A stretch of DNA of 64,000 bases from Occultella kanbiaonis (lineage in GTDB: Bacteria; Actinomycetota; Actinomycetes; Actinomycetales; Beutenbergiaceae), in contig NZ_CP046175.1 of NCBI RefSeq assembly GCF_009708215.1, forward strand, positions 3,100,001-3,164,000, in the 5' to 3' direction. Shown here piece after piece: positions 1 through 8,998 of the stretch. Made by a program: the position numbers and the translations under genes. The first letter of the stretch is position 1. Every line of letters starts with the position of its first letter. The notes under the pieces are model-generated. The model was given only the letters and a program-made list of their open reading frames with translations. It searched no databases and had not been told where the DNA came from.

Positions 1-1
1 G

Positions 2-373
2 CCGGGTGAGCCGGACATGACCCTGGCAAGTGCCGGGTCCCACCTCGAGGACTGGTACGGGCGAGGCTATGTGACCATCGGGTTCACCTTCGACCACGGC
101 ACCTACCTCACCGACGCCGGCGCGACGATCGAGTTGCCGCCGGCGACTCCTGGCTGGTTCGAGCAGCCGCTCGCCGACGTCAGGTACGCCCAGTTCGTGC
201 TCAGGCTCGACCGACACGTCCCACGGCCGGTGCGCGACTGGCTCGATGCCCCGCTGACGACCCGGGGCCTGCCCGAGTACGGAAGCGAGTCCGTCGCCCA
301 CGGCGGCACGCTCCGGGATTGGTTCGACGTCCTCGTCCACACTCAAGAGGTCACCCCCGCCGAACGCCTGTGA
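2..373 (+). CDS. Erythromycin esterase family protein, C-terminal part (cut by window edge)
   Basis: The frame is open to the left edge, so only the last ~123 residues are seen. They carry the family's C-terminal pattern: a GSHL motif followed by IGFTFDHG, then a strand-rich segment ending in a DxLVH motif. Erythromycin esterase-like hydrolases (PF05139) open macrolactone rings, but many members have unknown substrates, so macrolide resistance should not be assumed. The internal ATG at 17 is not taken as the start because homologous sequence continues upstream of it. The last 31 bases overlap the 3' end of the convergent membrane-protein gene. Confidence 0.72.
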   Translation, partial: PGEPDMTLASAGSHLEDWYGRGYVTIGFTFDHGTYLTDAGATIELPPATPGWFEQPLADVRYAQFVLRLDRHVPRPVRDWLDAPLTTRGLPEYGSESVAHGGTLRDWFDVLVHTQEVTPAERL

Positions 374-1374
374 GCACCGGTGTCGTGGTCGGTCGTCACC
401 GCGGCCGACCGCGACAGCAGGTCGGAGAGCCGCCGACGGCGTTGGTAGGACAGCGCGGCGAACGCCAGCGACACACCCCACAACGGCCAGAGCAGGTGCG
501 GTAGCGACACCAATGGAGACCCGAGGACCCGGTCCCAGGCCCCAACGGGGGCCTCGAGCATGCCGATCAGGACGGCTCGCGACGCGGCCAGCACCAGACC
601 GGCGACGGCCATCGCCGGGATCACGGCGAGGTCCACGGGTACCCGGCGCCCCGCGAGTCCCACCATCCAGCGTGGGAACCGCTCACCCCAGGGGCGCATG
701 AGTCCCCAGGTCAGGATCGCGCCCGTGATCGAGGCGAAGGCCAGGCCCAGCCCAGCGAGCCGGGTCATCTCGTCGAACCCACCGAAGCCCGGTGCCTCGA
801 CGAACATCAGGAGCCGGCTCGCCGCGTACACCAGCGGCGCCTCCATGGCGATCATGGTCCACCGGCGGTTCCGCGCGGTGGCCGCAGCCAGCGCGGACCG
901 GACGTCGGCGGGCGGTTCGGCGGGTGCCCGCCGCCGCACCGCGAGCAGCAGCGCCACGACACCGACGGCGACCGACACCTGCACGCCGAGGCCCGGCGAG
1001 GCGAGATCGGCCACCGCATCGGTGTTGCCGGCGATCAACCTCCCGATGAGCATCGGCAGATAGCCGAGCAGCATCAACAGGGTGTGGTCGAGGGTCAGCA
1101 GCCCGAGGATCGCGGCGGCACCCACCACGACACGGCGCGCCGGCCATCGCCGGTCGGCGTCGCCCACAACGGCGGCGAACCCTGCCAGGAAGGCGCCCGC
1201 GACGAGCACGCTCCAGATGCCACCGGCGGTATCGCCGAACGGTGCGAGTGCGCCGCCGAAGTTGTCGCCCGGGTCGGCGAGGGGATGCGGTGTGTCGGCG
1301 CCGAAGCCGCGGGCTGCGGCCCAGGTCAGCATGAGGGGCGCGATCAGGACAGGAAGTGCGGTGCGGATCATCAT
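343..1374 (-). CDS. Integral membrane protein of unknown function, distal gene of two-component locus
   Basis: A 343-residue hydrophobic protein with about eight predicted membrane segments. The N-terminus is signal-like (VLIAPLMLTWAAA) and a basic, Ser-rich tail follows the last helix. No catalytic motif is visible and I do not recognise the family. It lies 75 bases downstream of the response-regulator gene on the same strand, so it is probably co-transcribed with, or a target of, that two-component system. Its 3' end overlaps the convergent esterase gene by 31 bases. Confidence 0.6.
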   Translation of the reverse strand: MMIRTALPVLIAPLMLTWAAARGFGADTPHPLADPGDNFGGALAPFGDTAGGIWSVLVAGAFLAGFAAVVGDADRRWPARRVVVGAAAILGLLTLDHTLLMLLGYLPMLIGRLIAGNTDAVADLASPGLGVQVSVAVGVVALLLAVRRRAPAEPPADVRSALAAATARNRRWTMIAMEAPLVYAASRLLMFVEAPGFGGFDEMTRLAGLGLAFASITGAILTWGLMRPWGERFPRWMVGLAGRRVPVDLAVIPAMAVAGLVLAASRAVLIGMLEAPVGAWDRVLGSPLVSLPHLLWPLWGVSLAFAALSYQRRRRLSDLLSRSAAVTTDHDTGAHRRSAGVTS

Positions 1375-1449
1375 GGCGACCAGCCTTGTTCGCCGTCGGC
1401 GTGGACGGCCTCCGCCTGAAGTGCCGAGGCCCTCCCCCGAAGGTTGGAA

Positions 1450-2100
1450 TCAGAAGATCCCGTTCTGGTAGGCCCAGACGACGACGTGCAGCCGGTCCCG
1501 TACGCCGACCTTCCTGGTCAGGCTGCCGACGTGGCTCTTCACCGTGGACTCCGCGACGAACAGCTCGCGGGCGATCTCGGCGTTCGAGAAGCCTCGGGCC
1601 AGTAACGCCAGGACGTCCCGCTCGCGGTCGGTCAGGGCCGCGGCGACCCCGACGGCGCCCGGCGCGACCCGTGCGATCCGGTCGATGAGCGCCCTCGTCG
1701 CGCGCGGCGACACCATCGAGCGGCCGGCATGGACCTCGCGAACGGCCGCGGCGACGTCCACCGAGGGGGTGTCCTTGGTGAGGAATCCGGACGCTCCAGC
1801 CGCCACCGAGCGGAACAGGTACTCGTCGAGGTCGAACGTCGTCAGGATCAGGACCCGGCTCCGGGGTCGGTGCCGGCGGATCTCGGCACACGCGGCGATC
1901 CCGTCCAGCTGGCCCATCCGGATGTCCATCAGGACGACGTCGACGTCCGTCTCGAGTGCGGTCCGCACGGCAGCCTCACCGGATCCGACGGAACCCACGA
2001 CCTCCTGGTCATCCTGCACGCCGATGACGGCTTCGAGCGCGCGTCGCATCAGCTCCTGATCATCGGCGATCAGCACCCGGATCACGCGATCGGCAGCCAT
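1450..2100 (-). CDS. NarL/FixJ-type response regulator
   Basis: A 216-residue protein with an N-terminal receiver domain and a C-terminal LuxR HTH. The acidic pocket is DD at residues 13-14, the phospho-acceptor is Asp59 (LMDIRM) and the conserved Lys is 109 (FLTKDTP). The HTH region (about 150-210) has the usual LTxRExxVLxLLAxGxSNxEIA pattern and a TVKSHV recognition helix. The gene overlaps the 3' end of the upstream kinase gene by 19 bases (2082-2100). The pair is therefore translationally coupled and almost certainly a cognate kinase-regulator couple. Confidence 0.93.
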   Translation of the reverse strand: MAADRVIRVLIADDQELMRRALEAVIGVQDDQEVVGSVGSGEAAVRTALETDVDVVLMDIRMGQLDGIAACAEIRRHRPRSRVLILTTFDLDEYLFRSVAAGASGFLTKDTPSVDVAAAVREVHAGRSMVSPRATRALIDRIARVAPGAVGVAAALTDRERDVLALLARGFSNAEIARELFVAESTVKSHVGSLTRKVGVRDRLHVVVWAYQNGIF

Positions 2101-3212
2101 GCTCGCACCTCCGTCCCGGAGCGGTCCGCGACGATCTCAAGGCGTCCTCCGACGGTCCGCGCCCGCTCGCGCATGCCGGCGATGCCGAGGCCTCCCGATG
2201 CCGCCGCGTCCGGCCGGATGCCGGGGCCGGTGTCGCGGATCCGGAGCCGGACCTCCCGCTCGTCCACCTCCACCCGGACCTGGCAGCGCACCGGAACCGT
2301 GCCGTGCTTGGCCGCGTTGGTCAGCGACTCCTGGACGATGCGGTAGGCGGCGCGGGCCGTCTCGGTGGTCACGCGTTCGGCGTCACCGGCGACGGCGAAC
2401 TCGACCTCGAGCTGCGGTGTCCGGACCGCCGGGACCAGCCGGTCCAGGTCATGCAGCGAGGTCACCGGTGCGGCCTCGGGCGGTTGACCATCCCGGAGCA
2501 GCCGCACCGCCGATCGCATCTCCGTCATCGCGTCCCGCCCCGTGCGGACCGCGTTCTCCAACAGCTCACGGGCCCGAGCCGGGTCCCGCTCGCCCACCAG
2601 GAGCGCCGCATCCGCCTGCGCCACCATGACGGCCACCGAGTGTGCGACCACGTCGTGGACCTCCTGCGCCATCAACGTCCGTTCGCGGTTCACGGCGTCG
2701 ATCAGGCGCTGCTCCTGCGCCTGCCGGTTCTCCCACTCGCGTACGCCGAGCGCCACGGTGCCCAGCACCACTGTTGCCGCGACCGGGACGAACACCCAGA
2801 ACGCGCCCCAGCTCAACGGGTCGGGCACGGCCGCCGCGGCACGCACCAGGATCAGGCCGAGGCCGATCATCGTGACCGTGAGCGGCAGACGCCACCAGCC
2901 GGTCTCGGCGACTACGGCATGCAGCACCGGGAAGTGGCACAGGCTGATCGGCAGGAGGATCATCGGCACACCGTCCGGAAGGCCGGGCAGTGCGAGCAGC
3001 ACCAGCAGGATCCCGCAGCAGATCAGGAAGCTCGCACGCGGGAACGCGCGCCGCACGAACAGCAGTGCCGCCAGGCCGGCGATGCACGCGCCGCCCACGG
3101 CTACGACCCACGGCGCCGCCGACGCGAGCAGACTGATCGACGTGGGAACGGTGAAGGCGACCACCAGTCCGGCAATGATCCAGTCGCCTGGTTTCAGCCT
3201 TCGAAGCCGCAT
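2082..3212 (-). CDS. Sensor histidine kinase, HisKA_3 type
   Basis: A 376-residue membrane kinase. The first ~155 residues form four to five hydrophobic segments with no extracellular domain, so it probably senses the membrane itself (intramembrane-sensing style). The dimerisation box has phospho-acceptor His186 (QEVHDVVAHSV). The ATP-binding domain keeps the N box (QESLTNAAKH) and DTGPGI and GLGIAGMRER motifs. It overlaps the response regulator by 19 bases and would phosphorylate it. Confidence 0.93.
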   Translation of the reverse strand: MRLRRLKPGDWIIAGLVVAFTVPTSISLLASAAPWVVAVGGACIAGLAALLFVRRAFPRASFLICCGILLVLLALPGLPDGVPMILLPISLCHFPVLHAVVAETGWWRLPLTVTMIGLGLILVRAAAAVPDPLSWGAFWVFVPVAATVVLGTVALGVREWENRQAQEQRLIDAVNRERTLMAQEVHDVVAHSVAVMVAQADAALLVGERDPARARELLENAVRTGRDAMTEMRSAVRLLRDGQPPEAAPVTSLHDLDRLVPAVRTPQLEVEFAVAGDAERVTTETARAAYRIVQESLTNAAKHGTVPVRCQVRVEVDEREVRLRIRDTGPGIRPDAAASGGLGIAGMRERARTVGGRLEIVADRSGTEVRAWLPIA

Positions 3213-3304
3213 GGACGCCCATCCTGCTCGTAGTGGATCTCGGTGACGGACCGTACCTCCGCCGAGGCTCGCGGCAGCAACCGCGTCATCCGATGGTCCC
3301 CCGA

Positions 3305-4417
3305 TCAGCCGGGAAGTACAGCGGCCACCCGGAACTCGCCGCCACCCGTGCTCACCGTGATCTCACCTCCCACGTCGTCGACCCGCCGACGCATGCCGGT
3401 GATCCCGAAGCCCTCGGTCACCTCGGCCGAGGGCTCCATCGGATTGGCGACCTCGACCTCGACCGCATCGGCGGTGTATCGCACCGCAACGCTCGCATGC
3501 CGCCGCGCCGCGTGCTTGGCCACGTTCGTCAGCGACTCCTGCAACACCCGGTAGGCGGCGACGTCGACCGCCGGATCGAGCGCCCGCGGCGTCCCGGTGA
3601 CCGCCAGATCGACGGCGATACCCGACTCGCGCATCCGGGCGCACAGATCGCCGACGCGAGCCAGGCCGGGCGTCGGGGCACGGGCCTCCCGTGCGGCAGC
3701 GGACTCGCTCGGTGCGATCGAGGCAAGGGTCGCACGCAGTTCGGCGAGCGCCTCCGCGCTGGTGCGACTGATCGCATCCAGGGCGATGTCCGCCTGCTCG
3801 GGCTTGCGGTCCCGAACATGACGGGCGATGTCGGCCTGCATCTGGATCGCCGCCAACCCGTGTCCCACGACGTCGTGCACCTCCGATGCCAGCCGCAACC
3901 GCTCGTCGTCCAGGGCACGGCGCTCGGACTCGGCACGCTGACGCTCCGCGGCCTCGACGACCAGACGGCGGGCGAGCCCGATGCTGAACGGCACCACGAT
4001 CCAGGCCGAGCCCGGCAGGAACGTCATCAGCCCTTCGACCGCGGTGCCGTTGGTGAACACGTGCGCCAGCAGCAGCGCAAGGGCGGCGGCTGCGGCCACC
4101 ACGGCGACCCGGAGCGGTGTCCGGCGGGCGACCGTGTAGGCCGCGACCGCGGGGCAGAGCAGGATCCCCCCGTAGGGGTAGCCGAGCATCAGGTACACGG
4201 ACGTCGCGACCGTGCAGATGCTGAAGGAGACCACCGGCCACCGGCGAAGCGCCGCCGATGCCGCGGCCACCACGGCGAGCACGACAGCCGCCGCGTCGAC
4301 CGGGCGGGACTGGGTCCCCCAGACGACCAGGAACGGCAGAGTCCCCACGGCCACGAGCAGCAGGACCCCCGTCAGGATGAGGGTTCCGGCGAGTTCGCGG
4401 CCCGTGTGCATCGTCAC
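3305..4417 (-). CDS. Second sensor histidine kinase, HisKA_3 type, without DxGxG
   Basis: A 370-residue kinase with about five N-terminal membrane segments and phospho-acceptor His181 (SEVHDVVGHGL). The N box (QESLTNVAKH) and GFGITGMRRR are present. The usual DxGxG metal/ADP motif between them is replaced by ANPMEP, a variation also found in other actinobacterial kinases. It lies 92 bases upstream of the other kinase on the same strand. Its partner could be the adjacent regulator at 1450-2100 or the divergent one at 5793-6443. The latter otherwise has no kinase, so I favour it (inference). Confidence 0.9.
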   Translation of the reverse strand: MTMHTGRELAGTLILTGVLLLVAVGTLPFLVVWGTQSRPVDAAAVVLAVVAAASAALRRWPVVSFSICTVATSVYLMLGYPYGGILLCPAVAAYTVARRTPLRVAVVAAAAALALLLAHVFTNGTAVEGLMTFLPGSAWIVVPFSIGLARRLVVEAAERQRAESERRALDDERLRLASEVHDVVGHGLAAIQMQADIARHVRDRKPEQADIALDAISRTSAEALAELRATLASIAPSESAAAREARAPTPGLARVGDLCARMRESGIAVDLAVTGTPRALDPAVDVAAYRVLQESLTNVAKHAARRHASVAVRYTADAVEVEVANPMEPSAEVTEGFGITGMRRRVDDVGGEITVSTGGGEFRVAAVLPG

Positions 4418-4435
4418 CCCACCATGCTGCCGCAG

Positions 4436-5092
4436 TCAGGCTGCCGTCACGAGGGAACCCCGCCGGGCGATGCTGACGCCGGTAACCACGAGGGCGACCA
4501 TGCAGCTGAGACGGCCGAGCGGCAGGAACAGGGAGGCGTAGTAGATCACGATGGACAACAGCGAGAGCACGGCAAGGCTGCCGGCGATCCACGCGACCAC
4601 GCGCACCGACCGGTTCAGGCCGCCCGACGCGACGACCGCGAGCACGAACACGCCGAGCGCGACGACGTGGGTGAACCCGCCCGTGTAGAACGACACGTTG
4701 CGGATTCCCGAGACGAGGTCGGTATCCGCCGTGGTCGCGACGAGAGCGAGCACGATGGACAGCGCGGCACTGGTCAGGATCGCGGCCACGGCGATCCAGC
4801 CCGCGATCCGTCCGAGCCCGGGCAGCCACCCGCGACGTTCGTGAACCGGGGCCTGCCTGGTCAGGGGTCCGGCGACGACCACCGCGAGGCCGAGCCCGGA
4901 GAGCCCCTGGAGCAGCCCGGTGAGCAACGACGGAACCGTGTTCGCCGCGAGATAGTCATGGACCTGGGTCGGCGGGGATCCCGGCAGCGGCAGCTCGCCG
5001 ACGCTGAACGCTCCGGCGATCGGCGATACCGCCAGGTAGCACAGCAGGAAGGCCAGGGCGCCGATCAGCGGCGACAGTGTGCGTGTTCTCAT
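4436..5092 (-). CDS. DUF4386-like integral membrane protein
   Basis: About 218 residues with six predicted membrane segments. The N-terminal half has the GAFxxxxLPLPGSPP and LxAN pattern seen in DUF4386-like actinobacterial membrane proteins, whose role is unknown. I placed the start at the ATG at 5092 (preceded by GAGGC) rather than 5128, because the extra 12 residues are only basic. It ends 18 bases before the kinase at 4417, on the same strand, so it is likely the first gene of the kinase operon. Confidence 0.65.
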   Translation of the reverse strand: MRTRTLSPLIGALAFLLCYLAVSPIAGAFSVGELPLPGSPPTQVHDYLAANTVPSLLTGLLQGLSGLGLAVVVAGPLTRQAPVHERRGWLPGLGRIAGWIAVAAILTSAALSIVLALVATTADTDLVSGIRNVSFYTGGFTHVVALGVFVLAVVASGGLNRSVRVVAWIAGSLAVLSLLSIVIYYASLFLPLGRLSCMVALVVTGVSIARRGSLVTAA

Positions 5093-5226
5093 GCGCCTCA
5101 GCCTCACCCTGGCGCGGCCCGGCGTCACCGTGCCGGGGGCGTAGGTCGGGATACGTCCGAGGACGTATGCGTCGCCGGACCCTTGTGCCGATACTGGGGT
5201 GTCGACCGCGGACGAGAGGAGCCGAG

Positions 5227-5796
5227 ATGACCGCGACCGCCCCGGTACGGAACGCGTCGCCCGAGAGCCGGCCCACGCCGTCGGGCCGTCGTGTCCTGCC
5301 GCGACTCGCCGCGCGCCCCCGAAGGATCACGCTGGTCGTGCATCTCGCCTCGGCGGGCGCCTGGCTCGGCATGGACGTCGTCCTCGGCGTCCTCGTGTTG
5401 TCCGCGCTCAACGCCCCGTCCGCTCCCGCCGCGGCCTTCGCGGTCGCGATCGGCGCGTTCGTCGGCTGGCCGCTCGTTGCGGCCGCACTGCTCACCCTGC
5501 TCAGCGGCGTAGTGCTCGGTCTCGGCTCGAAGTACGGACTGGTGCGCTATCGGTGGGTGCTGGTCAAGCTCATCATCACGCTTGTCCTGATCGGGCTCGT
5601 GGTGGGGGTGCTGGTGCCGTCGGTGGCCGAGCTCACGGCGACCGCGAGCGCCGCACTCGGATCCTCCGGTGCCTTCGAGCTCGATCGGCAGCTGATGTTC
5701 CCGCCGGTGGTGTCGACGGTCGCGCTGGTGGTCGCGATGACCCTCTCGGTCGTCAAGCCCTGGGGCCGGCGCCGACGGACGGCGGGCCCGCAGTGA
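5227..5796 (+). CDS. DUF2269-like small membrane protein
   Basis: A 189-residue protein. After a basic N-terminus of about 35 residues come four hydrophobic segments, the first containing HLASAGAWLGMDV. That resembles the conserved HxxxAxxWxG opening of DUF2269-type proteins. The start at 5227 has a GGAGCCGAG ribosome-binding region. An upstream ATG at 5077 would add an unlikely Cys/Arg-rich extension. The stop overlaps the GTG of the next response regulator by four bases (GTGA), so the two are one transcription unit. Confidence 0.68.
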   Translation: MTATAPVRNASPESRPTPSGRRVLPRLAARPRRITLVVHLASAGAWLGMDVVLGVLVLSALNAPSAPAAAFAVAIGAFVGWPLVAAALLTLLSGVVLGLGSKYGLVRYRWVLVKLIITLVLIGLVVGVLVPSVAELTATASAALGSSGAFELDRQLMFPPVVSTVALVVAMTLSVVKPWGRRRRTAGPQ

Positions 5797-6443
5797 TTCG
5801 CGTGCTGCTGGTCGATGACCAGGACCTCGTCCGGATCGGTCTGCGGACGCTGCTGGAGAACGAGGACGGGTTCGACGTCGCCGGTGAGGCAGCGGACGGG
5901 CTCGCCGCGGTCGACGAGGCGATCCGGGTGCGACCCGACGTCGTCCTGATGGACATCCGGATGCCCGGGGTCGACGGCCTCGAGTCGACCCGGCGGATCG
6001 TCGCCCAGGAGACCCTCGCCGGGACGCGGGTCATCGTGCTCACGACCTTCGAACGCGACGAATACGTCTTCGAGGCCCTCCATGTGGGCGCCTCCGGGTT
6101 CCTCCTCAAGGACACCCCGCCCGCGCAGCTCCTGGACGCGATCCGCACCGTCGTGGACGGCGGCGCGCTGCTGGCGCCGAGCGTGACCCGGACCCTCATC
6201 GCCGAGTTCATCTCCGCGGGACGGCGTCCCCTCACTCCGCATCCTCAGCTCGACCAGCTGACGGCGCGCGAGGTCGAGATCGTCACCCTCGTCGCGGAGG
6301 GGCTCAACAACCACGAGATCGCCGATCGCCTGTTCCTGAGCCCGGCGACGGCGCGCACGCACGTGAGCCGGGCGATGATCAAGCTCGGCGCCCGTGACCG
6401 TGCCCAGCTCGTCGTGTTCGCGTTCCAGTCGGGACTCGCCTGA
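5793..6443 (+). CDS. NarL/FixJ-type response regulator (GTG start)
   Basis: A 216-residue regulator starting at GTG 5793, inside the stop of the preceding gene. The receiver has DD at residues 8-9, phospho-acceptor Asp54 (LMDIRMPG) and the conserved Lys in LLKDTPP. The C-terminal LuxR HTH has LTAREVEIVTLVAEG and TARTHVSRAM. It is divergent from the two-kinase operon and has no kinase in its own unit. The kinase at 3305-4417 is the best candidate partner. Confidence 0.93.
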   Translation: MIRVLLVDDQDLVRIGLRTLLENEDGFDVAGEAADGLAAVDEAIRVRPDVVLMDIRMPGVDGLESTRRIVAQETLAGTRVIVLTTFERDEYVFEALHVGASGFLLKDTPPAQLLDAIRTVVDGGALLAPSVTRTLIAEFISAGRRPLTPHPQLDQLTAREVEIVTLVAEGLNNHEIADRLFLSPATARTHVSRAMIKLGARDRAQLVVFAFQSGLA

Positions 6444-6470
6444 CGTCTGCATCCGGCGCAGGCGGCGCGG

Positions 6471-8072
6471 TCACCGCTCCAGCGCCGCCCGCGGCCGCTC
6501 CGGCGGGATCGCCGCGAGCAGCCGCTGCGTGTACTCCTCGCTCGGGTCGTCGAACAGCTCGGCGGCGGGCCGGTACTCGACGGCGACACCATCGTGCATG
6601 ACCAGCACGTCGTGGCTCATGTCCTGCACGATCGCCAGGTCATGGGCGATGAACAGGTAGGTCAGGGCCAGCTCCTGCTGGAGATCGCGCAGCAACTGCA
6701 GCACCTGGGCCTGGATCGAGGCGTCCAGGGAGGCGGTGGCTTCGTCGAGGATGAGCAGGTCCGGCTCGAGTGCGAGGGCGCGCGCGATCGAGACGCGCTG
6801 GCGCTGGCCGCCGGAGAGCTCGTGCGGGAACCGCGACGCGAACGCTGCGGGCAGGCGTACCAGGTCGAACAGCTCGGTCACCCGCTCGCGATGCCGGCCG
6901 GGCCGGAGCCGGTGCACCCGGAGCGGCTCGGCGACGGCGTCGCCGGCGCGGATACGTGGGTCGAGCGAGGAGAACGGGTCCTGGAAGACCATGGCGAGGC
7001 GCCGCCGTCGGTCCCTCGGCACCTTGCCGAGCAGCGGCTGCCCGTCCAGCCAGGCGTTCCCGTTCGCCCGCACCAGCCCGGTCAGGGCGTTCGCGATCGT
7101 GGACTTCCCGGAGCCGGACTCCCCCACCAGCCCGAGGGTGGTGCCGCGCCGGACCTGGAACGAGACGTCCTGCACGGCGTGCACGTAGGTCCGGCCGGTG
7201 GGCGTGGAGACGGGGAACCGGACGTCCAGGTTCGCCACGTCCAGCAGCACAGCACCCGAGTCATCCACCGGCGGCGGCGGCGAGCCGCCGAGCCGCGGCC
7301 GGGCGGCGAGCAGCACCTGCGTGTACGGGTGCGCCGGAGCGTCGACGAGGTCCACGATCGGCCGGTGCTCGACCACCTGCCCCTCCTGCAGCACGAGACA
7401 CGAGTCGGCGACCTGCCCGATCACGCCCAGATCGTGACTGATCCAGACCACGGCGGTGCCGCGCTGCTCCTGCAACTCCTGCACGAGCGCGATGATCTGC
7501 GCCTGCGTGGTGACGTCCAGTGCGGTGGTCGGCTCGTCGGCGATGAGCAGGCCGGGGTCGCACGCGAGCGCGATCGCGATCATGACCCGTTGGCGCTGCC
7601 CGCCGGAGAGCTGGTGCGGATAGGCGTCGAGCCGGTCCTGCGGGTTCGGGAGCCCGACGGCGGTGAGCAGCTCCAGCGCGCGGGTGCGGGCCGCGCGGCG
7701 GGTCAGGTTGCGGTGCGCCTCGAGTGACTCGGTGATCTGCCGCTCGAGGGTGAGCAGCGGGTTCAGTGAGGTGGACGGGTCCTGGAACACGAAGCCGATC
7801 GCGTCCCCGTGAACGCGGCGCAGGGCCTTCGGCGTCTGCCCGATCAGTTGCTGATCGCCGAGCCGCTCATCGTGCAGGAACGACGAACCCCTCACGCGCG
7901 CCCCGGGCGCGTCCAGCAGCCCGGTGGCGGCGAGCACGGTCATGGACTTGCCAGAGCCGGACTCCCCCACGATGCCGAGGGTCTGCTCCTGCTCCAGGGC
8001 GAAGGAGACCCCGCGCACGATGTCCGAACGACCGATGGACACGTGCAGGTCGGCGACCTCGAGGATCTTCAT
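6471..8072 (-). CDS. Fused oligopeptide ABC transporter ATPase (DppD-DppF type)
   Basis: A 533-residue protein with two complete ABC ATPase domains in tandem. The first has Walker A GESGSGKS at 36-43, signature LSGGQR at 155-160 and Walker B LLIADEPT at 175-182. The second has Walker A at 317-324, LSGGQ at 419-423 and Walker B LLILDEAT at 439-446. Oligopeptide importers normally use two separate ATPases, and the fused form is common in actinomycetes. The start overlaps the permease stop by four bases. It energises uptake by the permease pair encoded just upstream. Confidence 0.95.
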   Translation of the reverse strand: MKILEVADLHVSIGRSDIVRGVSFALEQEQTLGIVGESGSGKSMTVLAATGLLDAPGARVRGSSFLHDERLGDQQLIGQTPKALRRVHGDAIGFVFQDPSTSLNPLLTLERQITESLEAHRNLTRRAARTRALELLTAVGLPNPQDRLDAYPHQLSGGQRQRVMIAIALACDPGLLIADEPTTALDVTTQAQIIALVQELQEQRGTAVVWISHDLGVIGQVADSCLVLQEGQVVEHRPIVDLVDAPAHPYTQVLLAARPRLGGSPPPPVDDSGAVLLDVANLDVRFPVSTPTGRTYVHAVQDVSFQVRRGTTLGLVGESGSGKSTIANALTGLVRANGNAWLDGQPLLGKVPRDRRRRLAMVFQDPFSSLDPRIRAGDAVAEPLRVHRLRPGRHRERVTELFDLVRLPAAFASRFPHELSGGQRQRVSIARALALEPDLLILDEATASLDASIQAQVLQLLRDLQQELALTYLFIAHDLAIVQDMSHDVLVMHDGVAVEYRPAAELFDDPSEEYTQRLLAAIPPERPRAALER

Positions 8073-8998
8073 CGGTGCCGGGACTCCATCCGGGTGCGCT
8101 GCTTGGGGTCGAGGACGTCGCGCAGGCCGTCGCCGAGCAGGTTGAAGGCGAGCACGGTGACGAAGATCGCCAGCCCCGGGAACACACTCATCCACCACGC
8201 CTGGGTGACGAACCCCTGGGCGGCGAACAGCATCCCGCCCCAGGACGGCTGCGGCGGCTGGATGCCCAGGCCGAGGAAGGACAGCGCCGCCTCGGACAGG
8301 ATCGCGAACGCCAGGGACAGCGACGTCTGGACGATCAACGGTCCGGCGATGTTCGGCAGCACGTGCCGGCGCATGATCCGCCACCACGGCGTGCCCATGG
8401 TCTGGGCCACCTGGACGAACGGCTCGGTGCGCACCGAGAGCGTGCTGGCCCGGGCCACCCGGGCGAAGATCGGGGTGTACACGATCCCGATGGCGAGCAT
8501 CGTGGTCGCGATTCCGGGTTGCAGGATGGCCACGATCGCGAGTGCGAGCAGCAGCACCGGGAACGCGAACATCACGTCCACGACGCGCATCGACACGGTG
8601 TCGAGCCACCCGCCGACGTAGCCGGAGATGATCCCGACCGGCACCCCGACGCAGAACGCGAACGTCACCGAGACGACGGCGACCTGCAGCGAGGTGCCCG
8701 CGGCCAGCATCACCCGGGACAGGATGTCGCGGCCGAGGTCGTCGGTGCCGAACGGGTGCGCCCAGCTCGGCGACTGCAGCGCGCCGGCGACGTCCACCTC
8801 GTTCACCCCGTACGGCGCGAGCCAGGGCGCGAACAGCGCGACGAACACGACGACGACCAGCACCACCGCGGCCGCCACGGTGACCGGGTTGGCGGCGAGC
8901 AGTCGCCACGAGGCGACCCGGCGCTCGGGCGCGGAGCTGCCGACGGACGGCAGAACGCCCGGCCCGCGCTCCGCCGTCGGGCGTTGGTCGCTGGTCAT
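8069..8998 (-). CDS. Oligopeptide/nickel-type ABC permease (DppC type)
   Basis: A 309-residue inner-membrane permease. A short cytoplasmic N-terminus precedes a first helix, then the HPFGTDDLGRDILSRV motif that is diagnostic of DppC/OppC proteins, then a five-helix BPD_transp_1 core. The EAA loop includes EAALSFLGLG. It overlaps both neighbours by ATGA (8069-8072 and 8995-8998). With the DppB-like protein it forms the transmembrane channel. Confidence 0.95.
   Translation of the reverse strand: MTSDQRPTAERGPGVLPSVGSSAPERRVASWRLLAANPVTVAAAVVLVVVVFVALFAPWLAPYGVNEVDVAGALQSPSWAHPFGTDDLGRDILSRVMLAAGTSLQVAVVSVTFAFCVGVPVGIISGYVGGWLDTVSMRVVDVMFAFPVLLLALAIVAILQPGIATTMLAIGIVYTPIFARVARASTLSVRTEPFVQVAQTMGTPWWRIMRRHVLPNIAGPLIVQTSLSLAFAILSEAALSFLGLGIQPPQPSWGGMLFAAQGFVTQAWWMSVFPGLAIFVTVLAFNLLGDGLRDVLDPKQRTRMESRHR

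Noticed and set aside
3233-5230. 665-residue plus-strand frame opposite the second kinase
   Set aside because: Low complexity (RGHPD-rich) antisense shadow of kinase and membrane genes.
8072-8909. Long in-frame extension upstream of the fused ATPase
   Set aside because: It is the shadow of the overlapping DppC permease gene; the ATG at 8072 overlaps that gene's stop by four bases.
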